Shown here piece by piece: positions 6,609 to 12,985 of a DNA stretch of 12,985 nucleotides (position 1 is the stretch's first letter; every line of letters starts with the position of its first letter). Made by a program: the position numbers and the translations under genes. The DNA is from Planctomycetota bacterium (GTDB lineage: Bacteria; Planctomycetota; Phycisphaerae; Sedimentisphaerales; SG8-4). A model generated the notes under the pieces. It saw only the letters and a list, made by a program, of their open reading frames with translations, searched no databases and was not told where the DNA came from. The stretch covers positions 1 to 12,985 of the forward strand of contig JAUWKC010000013.1 in assembly GCA_030607345.1 (NCBI GenBank), given 5' to 3'.

Positions 6609-6949
6609 GGCATGTTGGAATGACGCGATGGCTGTTGCGAAGACAAAAACTGCACGGGCTGGGGGACCTCCAGTTCCAGGATACCATCAGCCGAGCCAAG
6701 AACGACCGCGACCCCAATGTGGCCCGAACCGCCCAAAAGCTTTTCGACTGGGTCAAGTAATCTGCCCAAAATCCAGACAGAATAACAAGGTGCGATGTAC
6801 AACCGGGAAAACATGCACAACACCGTTATTGACGAAACAGGCCCGATGTACTATTTTAGCAGTCCTGTTGCGAAGTTCTCGGTGAGTTCTTGCGCGCGGG
6901 CAGTTAATATAGTCGCGAACCACACAATGTTTTTTTGAGAGATTTGGCT
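6609..6949. other. Intergenic region before aspS
   Basis: This is about 340 bases. The first 150 bases include a 46-codon frame resembling the end of a HEAT-repeat protein, listed separately. The remainder has no recognisable gene. A TATAGT at 6908-6913 could be the -10 box of aspS, though the best -35 matches (around 6886-6892) are poor. No T-tailed terminator is visible after the phosphoesterase gene. Confidence 0.45.
6620..6760 (+). pseudogene. Short frame resembling the C-terminal end of a HEAT-repeat protein
   Basis: The frame starts at ATG 6620 and ends at TAA 6758-6760 (46 codons). Its last part, AKNDRDPNVARTAQKLFDWVK, resembles a HEAT/PBS-lyase repeat: an Asp-rich turn, then DPNVA-R-A, then a closing helix. 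The frame stays open upstream into the phosphoesterase gene in a different register. There is no good ribosome binding site. This suggests the 3' remnant of a larger repeat protein, lost by deletion next to the phosphoesterase gene. A genuine small protein is the alternative, and so is chance. Confidence 0.3.
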
Positions 6950-8767
6950 ATGTTGAAAAGAACGCATACCTGCGGCCAGCTTCGACTGGAGGACGTGGGG
7001 AAAAAAGTCACCCTGGCAGGATGGGTGCATTTCTATCGCGACCACGGAAACCTGATATTCATCGACGTGCGGGACCGAGAAGGCCTGACACAATTGGTCT
7101 TCGACCGTGAAAACCAGCCTCAACTGCACAAACTGGCCGAGACGCTTCGTTGCGAATGGGTAGTAGCCGCTAAAGGAGTGGTTCAGCCGCGAGGCGAGGG
7201 TATGGCAAATCCGAGGCTGTCCACCGGCGAAATCGAAGTGGCGGTCGCGCAAATGGAAATAATCAGCGTAGCGAAGACCCCTCCCTTTGAAATGGAAGAC
7301 GCCGACAAAACCAGTGAGGAGCTGCGACTTGTCAATCGCTATATCGACCTTCGCCGGCCGCAAATGCAGGAGAAGCTGCGAGTACGCCACCGGGTCACAA
7401 AAATCACACGGGACTACTTTGACCAGCTCGGATTCTGGGAAATCGAAACGCCAATGCTCGCCAAAAGCACGCCGGAAGGAGCAAGAGATTTTCTCGTGCC
7501 CAGCCGAATACATCAGAACTGCTTCTACGCCCTGCCGCAGTCACCGCAATTGTTCAAGCAAATCCTGATGATGAGCGGCGTAGACAAGTACTTCCAGATA
7601 GTACGGTGCTTCCGCGACGAAGACCCGCGTGCCGACAGGCAGGCGGAGTTTACTCAAATCGATGTCGAGATGAGCTTCGTCGATAGTAATGACGTAATCG
7701 GCGTCCACGAAAACCTCGTGGCAAAAATCTGGAACCATATACTTGGTATCAACGTGAAGGTGCCGATGCGTCGGATGTCCTATAGCCAGGCGGTGGCCGA
7801 TTACGGCACGGACCGGCCGGACCTGCGTTTCGATATGAAGCTGAAAGACATCTCCGATATCGCCGGCAAATCGAGCTTCAGGGTCTTCACTTCAATCATC
7901 GAAGGCGGCGGAATAGTCAAGGGACTCTGTGCGCCGGGCGGCGAAAAATACTCCAGAAGCGACATAGAAAAAACGCTGACCAGCTTCGCAACCGACTATG
8001 GGGCCAAAGGGCTTCTCTGGCTAAAGACCAAGAAAGAAAACGGTCGGTTGACGCTGACCGGCAGCATCGCCAAGTTCTTCGGCGACGAACAGCTCGCCCA
8101 GATAATTGAGCGCTTCGGTGCGAAAGAGAAAGACCTGCTCTTGTTCATCGCCGGAGAGCCGGCAACCGTCAACAAAGCACTGGCTCCGCTGCGGTGCAGA
8201 CTGGCCGGCGAGTTGAAACTTTACGACGAAAAAAGCTTCGAGTTTGTGTGGATTGTGGATTTTCCACTGTTTGAGTGGAGCGAGGATGAAAAACGCTATG
8301 ATTCACTGCATCACCCATTCACGGCTCCCGTTGCCGAGGACCTCGATAAGCTCGACAGCGACCCGGGCAATATTTGTTCTCAGGCCTACGACATCGTAGT
8401 CAACGGCTCCGAGATTGGGGGCGGCAGCATTCGTATACACGACCCGAAGACCCAGCAAAAAGTTTTTAAGCTGCTTAACATCTCCGACGAGCAGGCCCGA
8501 CAGCGTTTCGGCTTCTTTTTGAGAGCACTCGAATACGGTACACCGCCGCACGGCGGCATAGCCTTAGGGCTGGACAGGCTGATTATGTTGCTTACCGGAA
8601 CCGACAATATAAGAGATGTAATTGCGTTTCCAAAGACACTGCGTGGTCAGTGTCTTTTGACCGGCGCGCCGAGCGGGGTGGACCAGAAACAACTTGATGA
8701 GCTGAACCTGCGAACGCAAAAGCACTCGCACGCCGCGGAACAACAAACCGGCGAGGACCAGCCCTGA
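6950..8767 (+). CDS. aspS: Aspartyl-tRNA synthetase, likely non-discriminating (Asp/Asn) type
   Basis: This class IIb synthetase charges tRNA with aspartate. I place the start at ATG 6950, after GAGAGA at 6937-6942; the in-frame TTG at 6935 sits within that site. The 605 residues show the bacterial order: an OB-fold anticodon-binding domain (1-105), motif 2 with RCFRDEDPRADRQAEFTQID (219-238), the inserted GAD domain (about 300-410), and motif 3 GGIALGLDR (535-543) followed by DVIAFPK. H32 in YRDHGN stands where discriminating enzymes such as that of E. coli have Leu, and G84 stands where E. coli has Lys. Both are features reported for non-discriminating enzymes that also make Asp-tRNA(Asn) for the GatCAB amidotransferase. 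The Asn route is therefore inferred, and no gat genes are in view. The tail after about residue 585 is polar and probably disordered. Confidence 0.95.
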   Translation: MLKRTHTCGQLRLEDVGKKVTLAGWVHFYRDHGNLIFIDVRDREGLTQLVFDRENQPQLHKLAETLRCEWVVAAKGVVQPRGEGMANPRLSTGEIEVAVAQMEIISVAKTPPFEMEDADKTSEELRLVNRYIDLRRPQMQEKLRVRHRVTKITRDYFDQLGFWEIETPMLAKSTPEGARDFLVPSRIHQNCFYALPQSPQLFKQILMMSGVDKYFQIVRCFRDEDPRADRQAEFTQIDVEMSFVDSNDVIGVHENLVAKIWNHILGINVKVPMRRMSYSQAVADYGTDRPDLRFDMKLKDISDIAGKSSFRVFTSIIEGGGIVKGLCAPGGEKYSRSDIEKTLTSFATDYGAKGLLWLKTKKENGRLTLTGSIAKFFGDEQLAQIIERFGAKEKDLLLFIAGEPATVNKALAPLRCRLAGELKLYDEKSFEFVWIVDFPLFEWSEDEKRYDSLHHPFTAPVAEDLDKLDSDPGNICSQAYDIVVNGSEIGGGSIRIHDPKTQQKVFKLLNISDEQARQRFGFFLRALEYGTPPHGGIALGLDRLIMLLTGTDNIRDVIAFPKTLRGQCLLTGAPSGVDQKQLDELNLRTQKHSHAAEQQTGEDQP

Positions 8768-8853
8768 ACACCGAAAGATGAAGGATTCTCTTGAATTCTC
8801 TGTTTATATTGGAGATAAGATAAGCTCACCGGTACAACTTGCTGTCGGAGGTA

Positions 8854-8955
8854 ATGTCTTTTGAGTCCGGGTGGTTTTTGCGGCGATTAACAGGAGCTTG
8901 GGCAGGTTTCAATTTATGCGTATCAATTTCAAACGCTTGTGGCTGCGAATCCTGA
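8854..8955 (+). CDS. Possible 33-codon leader frame overlapping the kinase start
   Basis: The best Shine-Dalgarno site of the neighbourhood, GGAGG at 8847-8851, stands two bases before an ATG at 8854. That frame runs 33 codons (beginning MSFESGWFLRR) and ends at TGA 8953-8955, inside the kinase gene and in another frame. The spacing is tighter than usual. It may be a leader peptide coupling translation into the kinase, or the GGAGG may simply be fortuitous. The predicted peptide resembles nothing I know. Confidence 0.25.
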   Translation: MSFESGWFLRRLTGAWAGFNLCVSISNACGCES

Positions 8956-10538
8956 AGCGTCTGCGTCTGTGGCCGATTTCGCTCGCTGAAAAATGCCGCG
9001 TCACCTTTGGTGCAGCCGTAATATTTATTCTGGCCTTGGCGCTGTTGCTGCCGTACATCTGGATGGGGCAATTAACTGACAAAGCATCGCTTGACGCCTC
9101 TCGGGCAAAGGCCGAAACCTTGATGCGACGCCACTTCCAGTCGCACCAGAGCGGCGAAGCTGCCTTGGCCGTACTGGGAAATACAGGGGCGGTGCTCGAC
9201 GCAAACGACCGCGAGATGCTGTGGCTCCGCTTCTCTGAAGACTACCAGAATAAACTGGCCGAATTGCCTGAAGCCGGCAGAAAAATGGTCGAATCGCTCA
9301 AGGAAGACGAAACCAGGCAAGACGCCGTTCTGCTCGAAAAAAAGCGGGGCCGGCTTCAAAGCACCTACGTCCAAATCGTCCGGGCAACCGAGAACTGCAT
9401 AAGCTGTCACAATCCGCAGGGTTCAGCGGGTGCTTTTGCTCGGAACGAGCCGGTAGGCGCAGTGGTGATTCGGCGCCCTGCCGGTGAGATTGCCAAGACC
9501 GTGCTGATGAATCGAATCTGGATAATCGCCGCCGGACTGATAGCAGGAGTCGGCGCTATCGTGTCATTTTATATGATTACCCAGAGAGTAATCCTCAGGC
9601 CAATACGCCAGCTCAGGGCAATTGCAAACAACGTCGCCGACGGCAATCTTGATATAAGAAGCGCGATAAGAACCGGCGATGAGTACGAAAAGCTCGCAAA
9701 TGCATTTAACCACATGCTGGACCACTTGCAGGCCGCCCAGGAGAGACTCCGCCAAGCCAACAAACAGCTCGATGAAAAAATCGCTCAATTATCGGAAAGG
9801 AACATCGAGTTGTTCAAAGCCAACACAGTCAAAGGAGAGTTCCTGGCGAACATATCACACGAATTCAGGACGCCGCTCAACGCGATTCTGGGATTTGCCG
9901 AGATTATGCGGGAAAAACCGGAAGTGCTGAAAAAAGAAAAGGGGCGGCGATATGCCGAGAACATTATTACCAGCGGCAACAGATTGCTCAATATGATTAA
10001 CGACCTGCTGAATATCGCCAAGACCGAGGCGGGCAAAATGGAGCTGCACATAGAACAAACCTCGCTTGCTCTGCTGTGCAAGACTGTGATAGGGCATTTC
10101 TCCGCCCTGACGAAGAAAAAGAAGATTAAGGTCAGGCTCTCCGTGGAGGAGCACATACCTGCGCTTCTGACGGATGCTGGGAAGGTCGAGCAAATTCTTT
10201 ACAACTTTTTGAGCAACGCGGTGAAGTTCACGCCGGAACGAGGGCGGGTCGAAATTCGCGCCCGGATGCTCGATGAAAAAAACGTGAGGATTGAAGTATC
10301 GGATACCGGCGGCGGTATCGTCGAGGCCGATAAGAAGAAAATCTTCGAGAAATTCCGCCAGATTGACGGCTCCATTACGCGCCAATCACCGGGCAGCGGC
10401 CTGGGACTTGCCATCAGCAGGGAACTGGCCGCTTTGCTGGCAGGCAGTATCGGCCTTGACAGCGAGGCCGGAAAGGGCTCAACCTTCTGGCTCGATATTC
10501 CGGTAACGCTTACCAAAGAACAGGCTAAAACCGCATAA
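8916..10538 (+). CDS. Membrane sensor histidine kinase with CxxCH-containing (DUF3365/Tll0287-like) sensor domain and HAMP
   Basis: I prefer ATG 8916 (540 residues; GGCAGG at 8901-8906); GTG 8871 is in frame and would add 15 residues. Domains in order: a basic N-terminus, TM1 about 28-48, a periplasmic sensor about 50-198 ending with C161-I-S-C164-H165, TM2 about 200-222, HAMP about 222-272, a coiled linker, DHp with ISHEFRTP (phospho-acceptor H315), then the ATPase domain with N-box NFLSNAVKF (N434), DTGGG (463-467) and GSGLGL (493-498). CxxCH in this sensor type is a c-type heme attachment motif, so the protein may sense redox state or a gas such as NO, CO or O2. That ligand is inferred. 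No response regulator gene is adjacent, so its partner is encoded elsewhere. A weak TTGAAT (8791-8796) and GATAAG (8814-8819) pair could be its promoter. Confidence 0.9.
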   Translation: MRINFKRLWLRILKRLRLWPISLAEKCRVTFGAAVIFILALALLLPYIWMGQLTDKASLDASRAKAETLMRRHFQSHQSGEAALAVLGNTGAVLDANDREMLWLRFSEDYQNKLAELPEAGRKMVESLKEDETRQDAVLLEKKRGRLQSTYVQIVRATENCISCHNPQGSAGAFARNEPVGAVVIRRPAGEIAKTVLMNRIWIIAAGLIAGVGAIVSFYMITQRVILRPIRQLRAIANNVADGNLDIRSAIRTGDEYEKLANAFNHMLDHLQAAQERLRQANKQLDEKIAQLSERNIELFKANTVKGEFLANISHEFRTPLNAILGFAEIMREKPEVLKKEKGRRYAENIITSGNRLLNMINDLLNIAKTEAGKMELHIEQTSLALLCKTVIGHFSALTKKKKIKVRLSVEEHIPALLTDAGKVEQILYNFLSNAVKFTPERGRVEIRARMLDEKNVRIEVSDTGGGIVEADKKKIFEKFRQIDGSITRQSPGSGLGLAISRELAALLAGSIGLDSEAGKGSTFWLDIPVTLTKEQAKTA

Positions 10539-10582
10539 AAACACTGACTTGAGCTCGTCGCGTCCAGAAGCGACAAAGTTGC

Positions 10583-10610
10583 TTGATTCGCCCGGCATTT
10601 GAAATATAAT
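10583..10610 (+). promoter_or_regulatory. Promoter of coaD
   Basis: TTGATT (10583-10588) is followed, 16 bases on, by a perfect TATAAT (10605-10610). Transcription would start near 10617, giving a leader of about 19 bases before ATG 10636. This is the best sigma-70-type promoter in the window. Confidence 0.6.
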
Positions 10611-10635
10611 AGCACTTTTGAAAAGAGGTGTGCTT

Positions 10636-11139
10636 ATGGCAGATAGATTCGTAAGAGCGATTTTCCCCGGCTCTTTTGACCCGATTACGAACGGGCATCT
10701 GGACGTTGTACACCGGGGCACAAAGCTGTTCGACGAGTTGATTATTGCGGTCGGAACAAGTCCGGTCAAGAACCAGCTTTTCACGCCCGAAGAGCGAGTA
10801 GAGATGATTGCCGAGTTGATAACGGATATGCCGAACGTCTCAGTGGAAAGCTTTGAAGGGCTGACCGTCGAACACGCGGCAAAGAAAAAAGCCGATGTGA
10901 TTCTCCGCGGCCTGCGAAGCCTGACGGATTTCCAGTATGAATTTCAGCTTGCAATGACCAACCGCGCGGTCGCGGGAATTGAGACGGTCTTTGTTATGAC
11001 CAGTGAGCAGTACGGCTTTACCAGTTCGACGTTGATTCGCCAGGTTGCTTCTCTGGGTGGTAACCTTTCAAAGCTGATACCGCAGAACGTCCAAGATCGA
11101 CTCAGGCAACGTTTCGAGAAACTAAAAGCCAAGGGCTAA
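10636..11139 (+). CDS. coaD: Phosphopantetheine adenylyltransferase
   Basis: This enzyme catalyses the fourth step of coenzyme A synthesis, joining 4'-phosphopantetheine and ATP to give dephospho-CoA. The start is ATG 10636 after AGAGGTG (10624-10630); the in-frame TTG at 10618 would place the ribosome binding site inside the gene. The 167 residues are normal for CoaD. The nucleotidyltransferase signature is clear: FPGSFDPITNGHLDVV, with its TxGH nucleotide-binding motif (residues 9-24), then GLRSLTDFQYEFQLA in the middle, and the ISSTxIR-like FTSSTLIRQVASLGGN near the C-terminus. It has its own consensus promoter and short leader, consistent with steady housekeeping expression. No other CoA gene is adjacent. 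Confidence 0.96.
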   Translation: MADRFVRAIFPGSFDPITNGHLDVVHRGTKLFDELIIAVGTSPVKNQLFTPEERVEMIAELITDMPNVSVESFEGLTVEHAAKKKADVILRGLRSLTDFQYEFQLAMTNRAVAGIETVFVMTSEQYGFTSSTLIRQVASLGGNLSKLIPQNVQDRLRQRFEKLKAKG

Positions 11140-11148
11140 GGGCCAATT

Positions 11149-11196
11149 CCGCCGGCGTCCTGACGATGCCGGCGGCTCTGCTGCAGTGCCGCAGAG
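11149..11196. repeat. Two adjacent GC-rich hairpins between coaD and the QueD-like gene
   Basis: CCGCCGGC (11149-11156) pairs perfectly with GCCGGCGG (11168-11175) over an 11-base loop. Directly next to it, CTCTGC (11176-11181) pairs with GCAGAG (11191-11196) over a 9-base loop. No T-run follows. They could slow the polymerase, protect the coaD mRNA end, or be a dispersed palindromic element. Confidence 0.65.
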
Positions 11197-11225
11197 GGCC
11201 GATTTGAGAATCCTGGAACAGCGAT

Positions 11226-11591
11226 TTGTTTACAATCAGCGTTGAAACGCACTTTTGGGCTTCGCATCGGCTGACCCTGCCGAACGGGTCAAAAGAGCCT
11301 GTGCACCGCCATAACTGGGCTGTAAGGGCCTATGTGAGCAGCGACAGGCTCAATGGTACGGACGTGGTGATGGATTTTCGCCGACTAAAGGAGTTGGTCG
11401 ATAATATCGTGGCCGATTTCGATAACCTCCAACTGGAGCAGCTTGATTATTTTCAGCAAAACAACCCTTCGGCCGAAAACGTAGCAAGATACATATACGA
11501 CCGGCTCAAGGCGAAACTGCCCAACTGCGTGGAGCTAAAGGCCGTTAGAGTTACCGAACAGCCCGGTTGCTCGGCAACATTTGCGAAATAG
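11226..11591 (+). CDS. 6-pyruvoyl-tetrahydropterin synthase/QueD-family protein with altered active site
   Basis: The family (QueD, PTPS) acts on dihydroneopterin triphosphate in queuosine or pterin synthesis. This 121-residue protein begins at TTG 11226, the only workable start after an in-frame TGA at 11205-11207; GGAA at 11215-11218 is a weak ribosome binding site. The zinc triad is intact: H14 in ASHRL, and H27 and H29 in HRHNW. DFRRLKELV (50-58), NPSAENVARYIYDRL (80-94) and the substrate-binding Glu region (E111 in VTEQPG) also match. However, the catalytic Cys expected four residues before the first His of HxH is K23, and the Asp-His pair seen as LDH in E. coli QueD reads D64-F65. Standard QueD chemistry is therefore doubtful. 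A PTPS-III-like or other pterin-related role is possible; E24 lies next to the Cys position. Confidence 0.85.
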   Translation: MFTISVETHFWASHRLTLPNGSKEPVHRHNWAVRAYVSSDRLNGTDVVMDFRRLKELVDNIVADFDNLQLEQLDYFQQNNPSAENVARYIYDRLKAKLPNCVELKAVRVTEQPGCSATFAK

Positions 11592-11644
11592 AAACTGCCG
11601 CTGTAGCGGATTGGTAAATTTGACGATACTTTCCTAAGCAGCGC

Positions 11645-11653
11645 TGGTATAAT
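11645..11653 (+). promoter_or_regulatory. Extended -10 promoter of mcsA
   Basis: TGGTATAAT is an extended -10 element (TGn plus perfect TATAAT at 11648-11653). A TTGACG at 11620-11625 is too far upstream (22-base spacer) to be a normal -35. Transcription would start near 11660, giving a leader of only about 14 bases with GAGGG at 11660-11664 as ribosome binding site. No CtsR operator or CIRCE repeat is visible. Confidence 0.5.
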
Positions 11654-11673
11654 ACTCTTGAGGGTTAAATCGT

Positions 11674-12168
11674 ATGCAGTGTCAGTCTTGTCAGAAAAGA
11701 GAGGCAACCGTTCACCTAACCGAGATAAACGACGGTGTTCGCACCGAGCTGCATCTTTGTGAGCAGTGCGCGCAGCAGGAAGGCATAGCCATCAAGAGCC
11801 AGATACCTCTCAATGAGCTGCTGAGCACGCTTCTGGCCTCGCAGCCGGCCGAGGGCGAGCTTCTCGATGACTCAGACACAAAATGCCGCTGCCCCCATTG
11901 TGGGTTTATGCTCGAACAGTTCCGCAAAGAGGCACTTCTGGGTTGTCCCTACGACTATGAACTCTTCGAGAGTTCGCTGCTGGGCCTTATCGAAAAGGCA
12001 CAAGACGGACACACCACGCATTGCGGAAAGGTCCCATCCAGAATGCCTGCTGACGCCCAAAAGCAAATAAAACTGAGCATCCTCCGTCAGCAACTGGAAA
12101 GTGCGGTCGGCAGTGAAGACTACGAGCGGGCAGCCGAGGTGCGCGACAAAATAAATAAGCTCGAATAG
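11674..12168 (+). CDS. mcsA: McsA-like zinc-finger/UVR-domain activator of the McsB arginine kinase
   Basis: In Bacillus, McsA binds and activates the protein-arginine kinase McsB, which marks damaged proteins for ClpCP. This 164-residue protein has the same design. An N-terminal zinc finger has C3/C6 (QCQSCQ) paired with C29/C32 (LCEQC). A second cysteine cluster has C71, C73, C76 and C91, with C117 further on. A C-terminal UVR domain (about 132-164: ILRQQLESAVGSEDYERAAEVRDKI) is the coiled hairpin shared with UvrB and UvrC. It lies 12 bases before the McsB gene, which confirms the pairing. It has its own extended -10 promoter rather than sitting in a ctsR-mcsA-mcsB-clpC operon. No clpC is seen within the window. 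Confidence 0.92.
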   Translation: MQCQSCQKREATVHLTEINDGVRTELHLCEQCAQQEGIAIKSQIPLNELLSTLLASQPAEGELLDDSDTKCRCPHCGFMLEQFRKEALLGCPYDYELFESSLLGLIEKAQDGHTTHCGKVPSRMPADAQKQIKLSILRQQLESAVGSEDYERAAEVRDKINKLE

Positions 12169-12180
12169 GCCTTGCAAATT

Positions 12181-12985
12181 ATGAAACTGACTGACATAAG
12201 CCGGGATATCAATGAATGGTTCGACGGCTCGGGACCGATGTCTGATATCGTCATCTCCAGCCGAATCCGCCTGGCCAGGAACCTCGCCGGATACAAGTTC
12301 CTCAGCCGATGCTCGACCCAGGAGCGTGAGCAAACACTTCAAAAGCTGAAACAGGCCGTCATGTCGCTGGACTTGGGGGATAAAGTCTTCTACATAAGCG
12401 TAGACAAGGCCTCGTCTCTCGACAGAAACTTCCTGGTCGAAAGGCATCTGATAAGCCGGCATCACGCCTTCGGAAAAGGCCCTCGCGGAGCTGTAATCGC
12501 CCAGCGGGAGTTCTTCACCGCTATGATAAACGAGGAAGACCATCTGAGAATCCAGGTTCTCAGGGGGGGGCTCCAGCTAAGCCAGTGCGCCGAGCAGATT
12601 AACCACATCGACGATATGATTGAGCAAAAGGTGGAATATGCCTTTAGTCCGCGGTTCGGGTACCTAACCGCCTGTCCGACCAACCTCGGCACTGGAATAA
12701 GGGTTTCAGTGATGCTGCACCTGCCGGCCCTGAAAATGACCGGGCAAATCGATAAGTTCTTCAACGCCACAAAGGACTTGAACCTGGCAGTGCGTGGCCT
12801 TTTCGGGGAAGGCACCGAAGCTGCCGGTGACTTCTATCAGATATCCAACCAGGTGACACTCGGCGTGTCTGAAAACGATATTGTCTCGCAATTTCAGGAT
12901 TCCATCATCCCTGAAATCATCGAGTATGAAAACGCAGCCAGGAAGCAGTTGCTCTCAAAGCAGGCCGAACTGCTCGACGACAAGA
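12181..12985 (+). CDS. mcsB: McsB protein-arginine kinase, 3'-truncated by the window
   Basis: This phosphagen-kinase-family enzyme phosphorylates arginine residues of proteins. The frame is open from ATG 12181 to the window end, giving 268 residues of the usual 350 or so. The motifs are clear: SSRIRLARN (26-34) for ATP binding, NEEDHLRIQ (117-125) with catalytic acidic residues, ACPTNLGTGIR (164-173) with reactive C165, and the McsB signature VRGLFGEGTEAAGDFYQISN (204-223). No Shine-Dalgarno site is obvious in the 12 bases after the mcsA stop, so translation probably depends on coupling to mcsA. A run of eight G (12563-12570) encodes RGG in frame; the reading is continuous there. Creatine or arginine kinase proper is excluded by the McsB-type signature and the McsA partner. 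Confidence 0.95.
   Translation, partial: MKLTDISRDINEWFDGSGPMSDIVISSRIRLARNLAGYKFLSRCSTQEREQTLQKLKQAVMSLDLGDKVFYISVDKASSLDRNFLVERHLISRHHAFGKGPRGAVIAQREFFTAMINEEDHLRIQVLRGGLQLSQCAEQINHIDDMIEQKVEYAFSPRFGYLTACPTNLGTGIRVSVMLHLPALKMTGQIDKFFNATKDLNLAVRGLFGEGTEAAGDFYQISNQVTLGVSENDIVSQFQDSIIPEIIEYENAARKQLLSKQAELLDDK

Noticed and set aside
6628..6885. 85-codon plus-strand frame after the phosphoesterase gene
   Set aside because: It has a low-complexity, Pro/Arg/Thr-rich translation without a domain. The overlapping 6620-6760 frame in another register looks more protein-like.
6851..7513. 220-codon minus-strand open frame over the start of aspS
   Set aside because: It is antisense to secure AspRS sequence, with no recognisable motif or ribosome binding site.
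10557..10574. Intrinsic terminator after the histidine kinase
   Set aside because: GTCGC/GCGAC form only a 5-bp stem with an 8-base loop and no T-run.
11872..12543. 223-codon minus-strand open frame across mcsA/mcsB
   Set aside because: It runs antisense through two confidently identified genes and their junction; the length reflects GC-rich codon bias.
12563..12570. Frameshift in mcsB at the G8 run
   Set aside because: Translation through the run keeps McsB motifs in the same frame on both sides.

Overview
The window reads as a chromosomal segment of a Gram-negative-type bacterium with moderately high GC. It is most likely a planctomycete of the Phycisphaerae/Sedimentisphaerales kind. This is an inference from three things: the McsA/McsB pair outside Firmicutes, lipoprotein-type signal peptides, and an aspartyl-tRNA synthetase with features of the non-discriminating type. 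No rRNA or other taxonomic marker is present to confirm it. All supported genes lie on the + strand. There are no tRNA or rRNA genes, CRISPR arrays or transposases.

Layout. (1) 2-439 is the C-terminal part of an O6-alkylguanine-DNA alkyltransferase, cut by the window start. (2) 440-755 is AT-rich and non-coding. (3) 756-3336 is a tightly overlapping three-gene cassette with visibly more AT-rich, more varied codon use than its surroundings: an unknown 162-residue protein, a 491-residue HExxH metallopeptidase-like protein, and a divergent dCTP deaminase. (4) 3337-4049 is about 0.7 kb without a convincing gene but with several inverted repeats, one a perfect 12-bp stem. (5) 4050-6608 holds cysteine synthase, a redoxin lipoprotein and a metallophosphoesterase lipoprotein. 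(6) 6609-6949 is mostly non-coding, with a 46-codon frame resembling the end of a HEAT-repeat protein. (7) 6950-10538 holds aspS and a membrane histidine kinase with a CxxCH heme-type motif in its sensor region. (8) 10636-12985 holds coaD, a QueD/PTPS-like protein lacking canonical catalytic residues, mcsA, and the start of mcsB, which is cut by the window end.

How it fits together. Most genes are ordinary housekeeping: cysteine and CoA synthesis, tRNA charging, DNA repair, envelope redox and phosphoesterase functions, and arginine-phosphorylation protein quality control. The outlier is the 756-3336 cassette. dCTP deaminases are known anti-phage effectors that deplete dCTP. A stand-alone copy, translationally coupled to a putative Zn peptidase and an unknown protein and set between long non-coding flanks, looks like a transferred accessory module. 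A nucleotide-depletion defence system controlled by a protease is the most interesting hypothesis here, but the sequence alone does not prove it.
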